Positions 36,311 through 48,574 of a stretch of DNA of 64,000 nucleotides are shown piece by piece (within the stretch, counting starts at the first letter, position 1; each line of letters starts with the position of its first letter). The notes under the pieces were generated by a model, which was not told where the DNA came from, did not search any database, and saw only the letters and a program-made list of their open reading frames with translations. The position numbers and the translations under genes were made by a program. This DNA comes from Enoplolaimus lenunculus (Eukaryota > Nematoda > Enoplea > Enoplida > Thoracostomopsidae), in assembly GCA_030248215.1 (NCBI GenBank), contig JASANG010003081.1, positions 51,146 to 115,145 of the forward strand. The letters are read 5' to 3'.

Positions 36311-36676
36311 TTAACATAAGAACATTAACCGGCTATGTAAACAAACAAACAAACAACAAACAAAAAGTTTATTGCGGAAATGATTGTTCTCGCTAGACGT
36401 TTCGTTGTCCGAGACATCGCCACCCACGGCCTTAAAAGTTTTGAATTTCTTCAGGCATGGATGATAAAACACTGTCAGCAAAGGGTTGCTGAGTTGGTCG
36501 GGGTCGCCGGAGAAGCCCGTACAGGATACATGAAGCCAAGCATCGCATAATCCACATTGGACCCATGGCACACCGTCGTCGCCGGGTTCACAGCAGACGC
36601 CGCAGTTGCAGTCGGGATCGGGCGGTTTATTGCCTTTGGATTGTGCCGATGTTTTGTCCTTTTTAGCAGGAGCCAT
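36311..36676 (-). CDS. PHD-finger ORF, probable LINE ORF1 fragment
   Basis: An intronless frame begins MAPAKKDKTSAQSKG and has a PHD-type zinc finger: Cys25, Cys28, Cys41, Cys44, His49, Cys52, then a final pair in which only HPC is visible. The WVQC..CDAWLHVSC block is typical. Such single PHD fingers after a Lys/Ser-rich N-terminus are common in ORF1 of CR1-like non-LTR retrotransposons. The frame loses protein character after about residue 100 and runs into an AATAAA-like and (GTTT)n stretch on its 3' side (36,335-36,370), which resembles a LINE or retrocopy tail. No reverse transcriptase is near. Alternative: retrocopy of a host PHD gene. It lies about 300 bp upstream of the LAT start on the same strand. 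Confidence 0.5.
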   Translation of the reverse strand: MAPAKKDKTSAQSKGNKPPDPDCNCGVCCEPGDDGVPWVQCGLCDAWLHVSCTGFSGDPDQLSNPLLTVFYHPCLKKFKTFKAVGGDVSDNETSSENNHFRNKLFVCCLFVCLHSRLMFLC

Positions 36677-36866
36677 CGCCGGTTGCTGCAGCGGAGTCGT
36701 TACTTTTAAATCGAACCGAATTCCAATTTCAATTAAGATTTTACATAAGTTTCGCAGTTTTGACTCAAGTCAGATGGTTTTCAGCGCGCATTTCAATTTG
36801 CCCATACCATCGTGCTTACATTGAACCACTAATGGTAACAAAATGGTACTGTTTGCACTTCGTATG

Positions 36867-37205
36867 GCTATCACTTTATCAAAAAATTTCGAATCATAAA
36901 GTTAAGTACTTTTCCAAAATCGAGTTTAGGCAGAGATCGACTTAAGTCATGTCTCTGTAACCTAAGCCATATTCTCATCTTTCCACAAGTTACGTCGAAA
37001 ACGACTGGAATAATTCCGAAGCGACGCCTCCGCTTGGCTATCAATTTATAAAAAAATTTCGAATCATAAAGTTAAGTACTTTTCCAAAATCGAGTTTAGG
37101 CGGAGATCGACTTAAGTCATGTCTCTGTAAACCTAAAGCCATATTCTCATCTTTCCACAAGTTTACGTCGAAAACGACTGGAATCAACCGAAGCGACGCC
37201 TCCGC
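36867..37205. repeat. 170-bp tandem duplication
   Basis: Two direct copies (about 36,867-37,035 and 37,036-37,205) share TTTCGAATCATAAAGTTAAG and GACGCCTCCGCT and differ by a few bases and single-base indels. Recent duplication; no gene. Confidence 0.8.
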
Positions 37206-37394
37206 TGCCCTACGTCACGAACCACCAAAATACCGTAACATTCACTGAGGCCCTCAAGTGATTCATTATGGCACTAATTGATCCACAGGTTCCACTTTCG
37301 TTCACAGAGACAGCACGTATTCCCATTGACCCTATTCCAGAAAAATAAATCAATCCACATATTTATAATGATTACAATGGTCAAACTTTAGGGT

Positions 37395-37665
37395 AACAGC
37401 TTGTTGACTGATATTTCGTCACCCGACATCTTGTCAACCCCTTTAACTTGTCATCCCAACAACTCGTCGATCCCGACAGCTTTTCGCTCAGACAGCTCGT
37501 CGGGTCGACGAGTTGTCGTACTTTTACTGGCAGGCGACAAGTTATCGGGGCGACAAAGTAACGTTGACGAGTTGTCGCACCTTTGTCATGTCGTTGAACT
37601 GTCGGCAACGACGAAATGGCGGACTACAAACTGTCGGTCGACAGGTTGTCAGGCGAGGAATTGTA
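37395..37665. repeat. Dense cluster of GTCGACGAGTTGTCG-like boxes
   Basis: More than a dozen variants of CGACAAGTTGTCG/ACAGCTCGTCG occur in both orientations within 270 bp, many of them palindromic. Period is irregular. Function unknown. Confidence 0.65.
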
Positions 37666-37669
37666 GTGA

Positions 37670-38730
37670 TACCTCACTACTGAGGTCAAAACAGCTGTCT
37701 TTTCTATGACGTATTGACAAAGTGGCATGTGCATGTGCGATATGTGACGACGTATACGCCGTTCAGGGGGTTTGCCTGTTGTCTGGTGGGTGTACACTGA
37801 ATGTGGGTGACCTTTTGATATATAATTTGGGAACACTGCAATTACGCGTCGTCCACAATTATTTGGGTACGAGGTGTGAAATTTCACATCGAACCTAGAC
37901 GTTTGCCATCTTCAATACAACCGATGGTAGTTAGCTACATATTTAAAAAGTTTTGTAGTTTTAAATTTTTAAACGACGATTTACTACTTTAAACTAGTTT
38001 CTATTGCCGACTGTTGTTAATTTAAAAAATGGGCAGCCATTTTTCATGGTACTGACCAAATGTGAGATGTCGTCTAGAACGTAGTTTTAAATTTAGGGTA
38101 AGCGTCTACGGTTGTCCTAGACGCTTGCCCTTAGCAAAGTAAACATAGTAAGCTGTCAATGAAAATTTATGCAAATGCGACAACAGTCTACTGTTTCACT
38201 GTAAGGAAACTGAATTTTTTAAATAGATTGCAAAATTTGGTTTTCTTTTTGGTAGGCCCACAACTTTGTGAATAGGGCTGCGAAAGACAGCAGGTTTATA
38301 CATGGCGAACGAAGCGAGCCATAAAACGAATGCCAGCGATTTCCCTGTTTTCGCACTACGCTGGTTTGGCAGCCCCTTGCTAACCCGCTAGTTCCGTTTT
38401 ATTTATTTTGAAATATAGATTTACCAAAAATGTTAAAACGCGTTTTTAATATACCGAATTGGTTAATGACTTTTTAGAGTCACCCCGTTTTTTGCATTAC
38501 GACTACTGCTAGAGGCTAGGATAGATTTCAGAGTATTTTATGAAAAAGACTGGCTTAAGCTTAAAACGCTTTTACGCGTAGGCTTAGGATAAGAATCTTG
38601 TTAAACTCGAGAATGCCCGCAAAACGTTACTTTGGCGACGGATTTTTTCAACTGTCAATGAATGTGCTCTTTTACGCTGTAAGGTTTAGTACAGCACTTG
38701 TATGACTCACATTGCTCTTGTAAATTTTCA
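37670..38730. other. Spacer without gene; one hairpin
   Basis: A 13-bp stem with one mismatch (GGGTAAGCGTCTA / TAGACGCTTGCCC, 38,096-38,130) is the only structure noted. No supported ORF. Confidence 0.5.
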
Positions 38731-38734
38731 TTTT

Positions 38735-38957
38735 GCCCACACAGGACCTGTCTTCGGCTTCGGCAGAAAATGGTATTGGCTCCGGTACAATTTTCGTTGG
38801 AGATTCCGGCAATTTCGTCAGTGAAATTTAGTTGTAGCATTTTAACAAAACTGGGGTGTTTCGTTTTAAAACCTAAAATTTCACCTCGCGTCCGGCTACG
38901 GCAAATTTGCTTAATCTCCAGTCCGGACTCAATTTTTTCACCTCCAGTTGAACCATT
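38735..38957. mobile_element. Diverged CCGG-type MITE
   Basis: CTTCGGCTTCGGCAGAAAAT, TCCGGCAATTTCG and CTCCAGTTGAACC follow the order of blocks seen in the element inside the 1.3-kb array unit (45,271-45,600). Old copy. Confidence 0.5.
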
Positions 38958-38959
38958 CA

Positions 38960-40454
38960 CGGCTTACCCGCAGGTATATAAAAGTTTTTCGAAACGTAGC
39001 CTACGCATGCTAAGGGAAAACTGTAAGAGCCGGTTTGCACACAAAACTTTAGTGTTTCGAAAGATGCAATCGACTTATTTTTAAAACGTATATCAAATCA
39101 TACTTGGAAAATAAAGTATGCCATGGTTGGAGTAGCGTGTGTCGCGTAATTTTGCCGTGAAAATTTATATTTGAAGTACGATCAAACAGCCCCTTTTAGG
39201 AAAATTTGGGAAACTGCAATCATTATAACTGAAACACGCTCGAAAGGCCTGAAGAAGTGAAAACAGAGGGTTTTTGTGGATTTCGGAGAATTAATTGGAG
39301 TAAATTTTGTATTGAAAATGAGCAATGTGAATCAAAATATGAAATTCTTGAGTTTTAATTTAAAATTAAAGTTTAAATTTTAACATAAAAACTTACAAAA
39401 TAGCTTTAATTTTTAAGTTAAAAAATTGTAAGATAAAGTGGGGTTTTAGTAGATTTAACGAAATCTGTGAAGAATCCACAGTTATTTATTTATTTCAATT
39501 AACCCTTCAAGTAGCGTGTATATAAGCGCCTGGCACTGGTAGTAAGGAGAACGGCAGTCTGCAAACCGCTTTTGGATTTTACCGAGGTTTTATGAGTTTA
39601 TAAGAGCCAGTTAGCTTAATTGTGTGCACTTGATTACACGGTTATCAGTGGTTATTTGTTGGAATTTTACTCGAAAGAGGCGTTTCTGAACCGGCCAATT
39701 TAGAGAATAACGTATGTTTAAAGTAATTACTATGCGATTTGAACGAGACGAAAAGTGACTACGCGTGAGTATTTTGTACGGAATCGCGCGCGTTTTGAAA
39801 CAAAATTTTTGGCGTGTAGTTAACCGGTTAAAGCTTGCAACTGGATATATTTTTACACCTACAGAGTGGGTATTGTCGAGTAGTTATTTTACATGTGAGC
39901 TGTGTATATTTTGAGTTGTGTGAACTAAATTCAGAACCTGTAAAGGTAAATGCTTGATTATTTCATATTCGCCAAGAACGGAATAGTGTATTCGAGAGAA
40001 ATTACGTGATATTGGTCTATTTTTTGTGTGAATCGAATGTTCTAAATAATTTCTGCGAAATTGTTGTTAACTGGGCTGAACTAGAAATCTTGTTGAAAAA
40101 AAGTTTAGTGATATCTCTTGGGTATTGAAGACAGTAGGATTCCTCTAGCTTAAATGGACTGAAATAGAGCAATCAAGAGTTGTTTTATTGAATTATTGAA
40201 ATACCGCTTGTATAGGAATCGTAGAACCGTACATTTTCTTCCATTATTATATTTTGGGGCGACGGTAGTACTTACTAATTTTGCGTCAGAGCGATATGTG
40301 ATATTCTTACGAGTGAGTTACTGGTGTGTATCTATTCTATTTTGGGCGTGGGACTTGTGACCACAATAAACCAAATGCCAATATTAAGGGCGTTGCCAGG
40401 AATTATTTTGATAAACTGTTTTTGTTTGAAAGCATATTATTCTCTGGTGTTGCT
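38960..40454. other. Spacer without recognised gene
   Basis: AT-rich DNA. A TATATAAG box at about 39,518 could be promoter-like, but no coding exon follows that I can support. Confidence 0.4.
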
Positions 40455-40900
40455 CGTGCATTGGGGTTTTAAAATTTTAAGCCTTTTATTTGCTACAGTC
40501 TAATTTGCATAATTGGTTACGCCTAAATTGGGACTTTTTACTGCATTTCACTAACTATTACGGTTACAAGCAATCTAATTTCAGTTCTAAAGAGTTTTTG
40601 AGCACCAGAAATCTGAATAAATTGTTTATAAACCTCCAAAACGAATAATTCAATAGTTAGGTAATAAGCTTAATTGAGGCTAAATTATGACTTTAAATGG
40701 TTTCACTGATTATTAGGGTTACAAGCATTTAAATTCAGTATAAAGGTTTGGGGTACGAAAAATTTGATTATATTGTTTACAAGCCTCCAAAACCTGTTCT
40801 TGAATAGTTGACTAATAGCTTATTTGCATATTAGCCTAACGAATAAGCCTAAATTAAGAGTTATAAATTATTTCACTAATTATTAGGGTTCATACAAGTA
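40455..40900. repeat. Degenerate tandem repeat, about 150-190-bp unit
   Basis: Two to three imperfect copies of a block with TTTCACTAATTATTAGGGTT, TTGTTTA.AAACCTCCAAAAC and AATAGTT.ACTAATAGCTTA. A dispersed relative lies at 30,590-30,800. Confidence 0.6.
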
Positions 40901-42087
40901 TCTACAACTGTTATATTTTTGATAACAGAAACCGCTTAAGCCCCTAGTTTGAACTTCCTGTAATTGTACTCGGAGTTCTAAGTGCAGAAGAGCAGCCCTC
41001 TACGCTTTCAAAATGAAAAATAGTATTAAGCGTAAACAAGCCGGATTCTGAAACGGAAGTAACTGTCTACATGCATAAGTTTAAATTGAACGTGTTCAAC
41101 TACACTCGATATAAAACTTCGTAGCGCGATTGTCGTTCGAAAATTAATGAAGGGACCGTTGAGGACATAATACTCTGATAAAGCTTAGTCCTCTGGGCAG
41201 TGTTTTTTTGGCTTAGGAACACATTATTGCAACGCGTAGGCTTAGGCTTAGGAATACGCTTAATATACTGTTACGCCCCTTAAAGTAACATTGGCCTTTA
41301 TCATTTATGGTCAATGTTAAGATTGAATTTGAATAGTTGAAACTGCCAGTACTTTGGTTGCAGTTGTATTAATAGACAGCTCGTATAGTGAGATAAAGCG
41401 CTTTAGATGATCTTGGTTCCACTGCCAATTAGAAAAATATGGTTAAATCATTCACTAGAGTATATATAAATGATAATCGGATTAATCATATAGACTTTCT
41501 CACCGATCAATGAGGATTTTAAAAAGCAAAATTCTTATAGATAGGTTCAACATATTAATGAAGTTAATTTAGGTTTAAGTTAATATGTTTGTTTGTGATA
41601 GCTACTAGTTGTGACTAGAGTTTCAGAACACGTAATTAAGAAGTCATTGCCGCAAAATGCCAGAAATATATAGTTGTAATGTAAATAGAGCCACAAGCAA
41701 AATTTTTTAGGTAAGTCGGACACGGACACAGTGGTAAGGTCCCTCCTTACAATTTTTCCCCTCAGAAAATTTTTTGTAAAAAATACAATTTTTCTCTCAG
41801 TCTTTGGTGTCATTTAAATGGTACCTTATAATTTTCCTTCCTCAGAAAATTTTCTCGTTATAAAATGATAAGGTCCTTACCTTATTAATTTTGCGTTTCA
41901 TTGCAATATTAAAACATTTCTAATAATCAATGCAGAGTGATTGGTAGAAGAGAAAACAAAATCATTAAGGTACTGGAAGTAAGCATTTTACGCAGTGGTG
42001 AAAACCGTCTTATGCTGGAGTAAAAACAAACATAGAAAATAAAGAACTCTTGGATAAACGATTTATTTGTTCCTAAGGGTTTGAATG
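40901..42087. other. Spacer with one decayed MITE
   Basis: Apart from the TTAGGC-type copy at 41,190-41,296, and a repeated CCTCAGAAAATTTT box near 41,760-41,850, nothing is recognised. Confidence 0.5.
41190..41296. mobile_element. Partial TTAGGC-type MITE
   Basis: GTAGGCTTAGGCTTAGGAAT is followed by the second end subtype CCCCTTAAAGTAACATTGGCC. Left end absent. Confidence 0.55.
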
Positions 42088-42185
42088 CTGTAGTGGCCCG
42101 AATAAGAGTGGGGACTGATATTTATTTGGCCTCTCCAGAAGGCACCCCCTGTCATTCCGACGTAGGAGTGTACTTTCAAAACTAA

Positions 42186-42551
42186 AGTATGCTTTAAAGT
42201 CTCGAACTCAACCTTATTTGGTCCTGGAGTCATTTAAGCACTACAGTTATGAACAATTGACTTTTATGGACTCTAATTAGGGTTTAAGAACTCTATCCGC
42301 TTACGGAGTCTTATTAGCAGCATACAACCGGAGGTCTATTGTATTAACCCGAATAAGAGGGGGAGGGGTAATAAGAGGGGGTCCCCATTTTGAGTCCAAA
42401 TCAATTGGAGTCCGTATCCCAAATAAGAGTCCGTAAGCGGATAGAGTCCCTAAACCCTATTTAGAGTCCATAAATGTCAAATAACCCTAATTGTAGCGCA
42501 TAAATCACTCCAGGACCAAATAACTTGAGTTTAAAACTCTAAAGCGTATAG
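42186..42551. mobile_element. ATTCGGGT-family foldback MITE
   Basis: Arms of about 130 bp (42,186-42,315 and 42,423-42,551) are inverted copies containing ATTTGGTCCTGGAGT, TATGGACTCTAA and CTCTATCCGCTTACGG. The roughly 107-bp loop holds CCCGAATAAGAGGGGG boxes; a similar GTAGTGGCCCGAATAAGAG block at 42,088 marks a further fragment of the family. No ORF. Confidence 0.75.
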
Positions 42552-42559
42552 GAAGCAGC

Positions 42560-43970
42560 CCAAAAGTGAGACAAAGAAATGCACCAAAAATTATACAAAA
42601 ATTTAATTTCGAACAAAATGAACATAACAAGAGAACGAAAAAACTGATAAAACGGGGGAAAACACAAGATGATTATGTACAAATTAGGTGTTAACAGATC
42701 AAATATAGAGTCGTAACTATGTTCTGGTGATTACTTTAAGTCCGAAATCCATTGAAAACCTCTTCATTTCAGGATTTCACTGCGCGCCTAAATCTGCGAC
42801 AGCACTGTCTTAATGTGCGTCGTGCTGATACCCAAAGTGCAGCATTCATATTTTATTCTTAGTTAATGACAAAACTTTACATAATGTGCTACGTTATACT
42901 GATTAAGCTGTGTCCGTGTTACGTCAGTTAAAAAACAATAGGGCCCGAAGATTCAACTTCTTGAATATGTGTTGCAGCGACACTTATGATTAGCACAAAA
43001 TCAAACTACCTGGGTTTAGCTTCCTTCCTAAGATGATTTTAAAAGCGACGACACGCAATTCTGAACTAAATTCGAAGCACGGAAGTGTTGAAAATTATGC
43101 GGAACAATCATTGCAAAAAAGTACCGTTTTGTTGAGGTACCACCACATTCCTCATGTTGCCATTTCTTGCAGTCTGTACACTCAATTCAAGGAATGTCTC
43201 CTTCGAAGTAAGGGCCATTGCAAACTTTACACATTCATTGCTTCACTCTCTTTCCTTTCGTCACGGTACCTGACGTAGATGCAACCGCAGTGTTATTTTT
43301 TGTAATTTACATTTCTTCTTCTCGTTACTCTTTTTGGACTCATGTGATGCTCGCTTTCGCTTCAACGTCGCTATATACTTTGGTGAAGTAAGATAGGCTG
43401 CATTCAACCGCTTTTTTCCGGCTTCTATTGCGGACCGCTTTACTGTACCGAATATTTACGGAATCATTTCTGCAAAACGTAACAGAGTTCCGTTATCCTA
43501 AGTATTTTCGGTAACATTCACCTCGGGTGTCGATGAATTTGTCTGCGTAGCCGCAAGTGTTGCATGCGGCGCAGAAACTGTCGACTTGCACGGGAACGTA
43601 ACATTTTTTCAATGTTTTACTTGGCGTAGCGACATTACGTGTGGCAGTAGACAACTGAAAGGATATAAAAGTGACGCAAAATGGTGTGGTAATTCATTGA
43701 TTAGAATTTTTTCTAACGGCAAACAGCGGAAGTGATCGGAGTGCACGCTGTTCATATGTTGGGAAAGCAATAAATTAGCGAACAATAATTCAGCTATTAA
43801 ACAATTATTGTGATTTATAGCGAATCTCATCGAACAAGGTTTCTGTATAAAATTTAAAATAACTTGCTTTAGAGCTGATCAACTGTTTAGCCAGTGGAAG
43901 TGCCTTTGAACTGCTTTTTCTTGTATACATAACACGAGCCATCGCAGTACTTGAACAACAAAACTATAAT
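42560..43970. other. Spacer before the tandem array
   Basis: No supported gene or repeat. GC-neutral mixed sequence. Confidence 0.5.
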
Positions 43971-44395
43971 CGATCGAGCTCCGACTTCGGTAGAATTGTT
44001 GCCGAAGGTTTCGGCAATTGCGGTAGTAAAATTTTGCATAATTTTGCAAAATTTATCTATCTAGCGCGTTTCGTTTAGGTTTGTCACAATTTTCAGGAAG
44101 GAATTTCCGAAATTTCGCGGAAACTAGCCGTAAAACCAAACAACTTAACAACATAGTGCAAATATTGGCTAAAATTAGCTAATTAATCATCATTTTTACT
44201 ATACCTAATTTCGCCTGACATCCGGCTCCGGCAAGTTTCGTTACCTCCAGCTCCGGTATTTTTCACCTCCGGTTGCACCCTGCTATTATTATGGTTACGG
44301 ACTTCTATTGATTGGGACTCAAAACGGGAACCCTCTCTTGTTACCCTCTTTTATTCGGGTCGCTACAGTATTAATGGAGTTAAACTAGCAAATAT

Positions 44396-44788
44396 TTAAA
44401 TCTGTATGAGTGCTTTTCTCCGGGAAAGAATTACTACATGCAGTGGGCAAACTGTGGAGAGGCAAATGTCAGTCTCCTCTTCTAGGGTCCTTACAGTTCG
44501 TATAAATTTTGTTTCCAGCGAGTATTCGTTTACGGAATTTTGATCATAAACCATGGAAACTAGGGCAGTTAGACTTTCAAAATCACATAAAATATAATAA
44601 GTTATCGTCGACACTGGCTTCAGTTTTATTACAATTTTGGGGCCCGCATTCAAAAGCTCGATCCCGAACAACTGCGTGAAGAAACACACAAGCGACTTAA
44701 TATGTAACATTCGATCCAAATACTCTATTTTTATTGTAAAATGCAGCGTCGCACATTGTGGTAGCGGTGCACTTTTGGACTTGAACAA
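44396..44788 (-). other. Conserved 130-codon open frame in array units
   Basis: A frame starting MFKSKSAPLPQCATL is open for 130 codons in units 1 and 2 with identical sequence and is altered in unit 3. A 63-codon frame (MFYVQASMSNFRK..., 44,813-45,004) lies just upstream on the same strand in each unit. I recognise neither. Identity between units reflects recent amplification and is not evidence of coding. Confidence 0.2.
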
Positions 44789-45270
44789 TGTAGCACTTTA
44801 AGAATCGGCGTCTCACAATAGGGAAGCGCTTTTACAACGTAATTTTACAAAAACCACCTGGTTTTGATGCAACACCACTGATACTCCCAAATTCGCAAAG
44901 CTTTGAGCTTTCGAATAAGCCCAAGCACAGTATGCTACGCTCAAAATTGATCGTTTTGTTACAATTTTGCGAAAATTTGACATCGAGGCCTGTACATAAA
45001 ACATTCAGCAAAGCATTTACATATAACGCACTTTAGGGCTATTTTCTCTGCGAAACACATATTCGCTGCCGTAAAAAACAACACTATAATATAGTTCGGA
45101 TAGCACAATCGAATGATTTCAGTTAGAGCGCCAAACGTGGCTGATGGTCACAATAACTAGCTATGAAAAAAATTTCGTCGCACTTTAGGAGCCATCGTAC
45201 ATTTGGGCCGCATCAGTTCATCGCACATTTGGGCCGCATCAGTCCCCCTCTTATTCGGGTCACTACAGTA

Positions 45271-45600
45271 CCTCCGGTTCCGGCAGAAAATCGACCTACG
45301 GCTTCGGTAGAATTGTTGCCGGAGGTTTCGGCAATTTCGGTAGTAAAATTTTGCACAATTTTGCAAAATTTATCTATCTAGCGCGTTTCGTTTAGGTTTG
45401 TCACAATTTTCAGGAAAGAATTTCCGAAATTTCGCGGAAAACTAGCCGTAAAACCAAACAACTTAACAACATAGTGCAAATATTGACTAAAATTAGCTAA
45501 TTAATCATCATTTTTACTATTCCTAATTTCGCCTGACCTCCGGCTTTTGCAAGTTTCGTTACCTCCGGCTCCGGTATTTTTCACCTCCGGTTGCACCCTG
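45271..45600. mobile_element. CCGG-type MITE inside array unit (representative)
   Basis: The block runs from CTCCGGTTCCGGCAGAAAA to CACCTCCGGTTGCACCCTG. Its left side is fused to the ATTCGGGTCACTACAGTA end of the other MITE family, so the MITE fusion predates amplification of the unit. Equivalent blocks sit at 43,985-44,281, 46,589-46,917 and 47,908-48,236. Confidence 0.65.
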
Positions 45601-48574
45601 CTATTATTATGGTTACGGACTTCTATTGATTGGGACTCAAAACGGGAACCCTCTCTTGTTACCCTCTTTTATTCGGGTCGCTACAGTATTAATGGAGTTA
45701 AACTAGCAAATATTTAAATCTGTATGAGTGCTTTTCTCCGGGAAAGAATTACTACATGCAGTGGGCAAACTGTGGAGAGGCAAATGTCAGTCTCCTCTTC
45801 TAGGGTCCTTACAGTTCGTATAAATTTTGTTTCCAGCGAGTATTCGTTTACGGAATTTTGATCATAAACCATGGAAACTAGGGCAGTTAGACTTTCAAAA
45901 TCACATAAAATATAATAAGTTATCGTCGACACTGGCTTCAGTTTTATTACAATTTTGGGGCCCGCATTCAAAAGCTCGATCCCGAACAACTGCGTGAAGA
46001 AACACACAAGCGACTTAATATGTAACATTCGATCCAAATACTCTATTTTTATTGTAAAATGCAGCGTCGCACATTGTGGTAGCGGTGCACTTTTGGACTT
46101 GAACAATGTAGCACTTTAAGAATCGGCGTCTCACAATAGGGAAGCGCTTTTACAACGTAATTTTACAAAAACCACCTGGTTTTGATGCAACACCACTGAT
46201 ACTCCCAAATTCGCAAAGCTTTGAGCTTTCGAATAAGCCCAAGCACAGTATGCTACGCTCAAAATTGATCGTTTTGTTACAATTTTGCGAAAATTTGACA
46301 TCGAGGCCTGTACATAAAACATTCAGCAAAGCATTTACATATAACGCACTTTAGGGCTATTTTCTCTGCGAAACACATATTCGCTGCCGTAAAAAACAAC
46401 ACTATAATATAGTTCGGATAGCACAATCGAATGATTTCAGTTAGAGCGCCAAGCGTGGCTGATGGTCACAATAACTAGCTATGAAAAAAATTTCGTCGCA
46501 CTTTAAAAGCCATCGCACATTTGGGCCGCATAAGTCCATCGCACATTTGGGCCACATCAGTCCCCCTCTTATTCGGGTCACTACAGTACCTCCGGCTCCG
46601 GCAGAAAATCGACCTACGGCTTCGGTAAAATTGTTGCCGGAGGTTTCGGCGATTTCGGTAGTAAAATTTTGCACAATTTTGCAAAATTTATCTATCTAGC
46701 GCGTTTCGTTTAGGTTTGTCACAATTTTCAGGAAAGAATTTCCGAAATTTCGCGGAAAACTAGCCGTAAAACCAAACAACTTAACAACATAGTGCAAATA
46801 TTGACTAAAATTAGCTAATTAATCATCATTTTTACTATTCCTAATTTCGCCTGACCTCCGGCTTTTGCAAGTTTCGTTACCTCCGGCTCCGGTATTTTTC
46901 ACCTCCGGTTGCACCCTGCTATTATTATGGTTACGGACTTCTATTGATTGGGACTCAAAACGGGAACCCTCTCTTGTTACCCTCTTTTATTCGGGTCGCT
47001 ACAGTATTAATGGAGTTGAACTAGCAAATATTTAAATCTGTATGATTGCTTTTCTCCGGGAAAGAATTACTACATGCAGTGGGCAAACTGTGGAGAGGCA
47101 AAATGTCAGCCTCCTCTTCTAGGGTCCTTGCAGTTCGTATAAATTTTGTTTCCAGCGGTATTCGTTTACGGAATTTTGATCATAAACCATGGAAACTAGG
47201 GCAGTGAGACTTTCAAAATCACATATGATATAATAAGTTATCGTCGACACTGGCTTTAGTTTTATTACACTTTTGGGGCCCGCATACAAAAGCTCGATCC
47301 CGAACAACTGCGTGAAGAAACACACAAGCGACTTAATATATAACATTCGATCCAAATACACTATTTTTATTGTAAAATGCAGCGTAGCACATTGTGGTAG
47401 CGATGCACTTTTGGACTTGAACAATGTAGCACTTTAAGGATCGGCGTCTCACAATAGGAAAGCGCTTTTACAACGTAATTTTACAAAAACCACCTGGTTT
47501 TGATGCAACACCACTGATACTCCCAAATTCGCAAAGCTTTGAGCTTTCGAATAAGCCCAAGCACAGTATGCTACGCTCAAAATTGATCGTTTTGTTACAA
47601 TTTTGCGAAAATTTGACATCGAGGCCTGTACATAAAACATTCAGCAAAGCATTTACATATAACGCACTTTAGGGCTATTTTCTCTGCGAAACACATATTC
47701 GCTGCCGTAAAAAACAACACTATAATATAGTTCGGATAGCACAATCGAATGATTTCAGTTAGAGCGCCAAGCGTGGCTGATGGTCACAATAACTAGCTAT
47801 GAAAAAAATTTCGTCGCACTTTAGGAGCCATCGTACATTTGGGCCGCATCAGTCCATCGCACATTTGGGCCGCATCAGTCCCCCCTCTTATTCGGGTCAC
47901 TACAGTACCTCCGGCTCCGGCAGAAAATCGACCTACGGCTTCGGTAGAATTGTTGCCGGAGGTTTCGGCAATTTCGGTAGTAAAATTTTGCACAATTTTG
48001 CAAAATTTATCTATCTAGCGCGTTTCGTTTAGGTTTGTCACAATTTTCAGGAAAGAATTTCCGAAATTTCGCGGAAAACTAGCCGTAAAACCAAACAACT
48101 TAACAACATAGTGCAAATATTGACTAAAATTAGCTAATTAATCATCATTTTTACTATTCCTAATTTCGCCTGACCTCCGGCTTTTGCAAGTTTCGTTACC
48201 TCCGGCTCCGGTATTTTTCACCTCCGGTTGCCCCCTGCTATTATTATGGTTACGGACTTCTATTGATTGGGACTCAAAACGGGAACCCTCTCTTGTTACC
48301 CTCTTTTATTCGGGTCGCTACAGTATTAATGGAGTTAAACTAGCAAATATTTAAATCTGTATGAGTGCTTTTCTCCGGGAAAGAATTACTACATGCAGTG
48401 GGCAAACTGTGGAGAGGCAAAATGTCAGCCTCCTCTTCTAGGGTCCTTGCAGTTCGTATAAATTTTGTTTCCAGCGGTATTCGTTTACGGAATTTTGATC
48501 ATAAACCATGGAAACTAGGGCAGTGAGACTTTCAAAATCACATAAAATATAATAAGTTATCGTCGACACTGGCT

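Larger units (their letters stand above)
43985..48574. repeat. Tandem array of a 1,318-bp unit
   Basis: The anchor TTCGGTAGAATTGTTGCC (or a one-base variant) starts units at 43,985, 45,303, 46,621 and 47,940, i.e. spacings of 1,318, 1,318 and 1,319 bp. Units 1-3 are full; unit 4 stops after about 635 bp at the palindrome-specific sequence (48,575). Units are almost identical over about 900 bp. Each consists of a 5'-truncated CCGG-type hAT-like MITE, an ATTCGGGT-family MITE fragment and about 860 bp of unique sequence. Confidence 0.9.

Noticed and set aside
39510-39560. TATATAAG promoter
   Set aside because: No coding exon or other supporting element follows; an AT-rich genome has many such boxes.
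44396-46106. Identical 130-codon frames in array units as genes
   Set aside because: Identity is explained by recent tandem amplification; the third unit breaks the frame and no family resemblance is seen.
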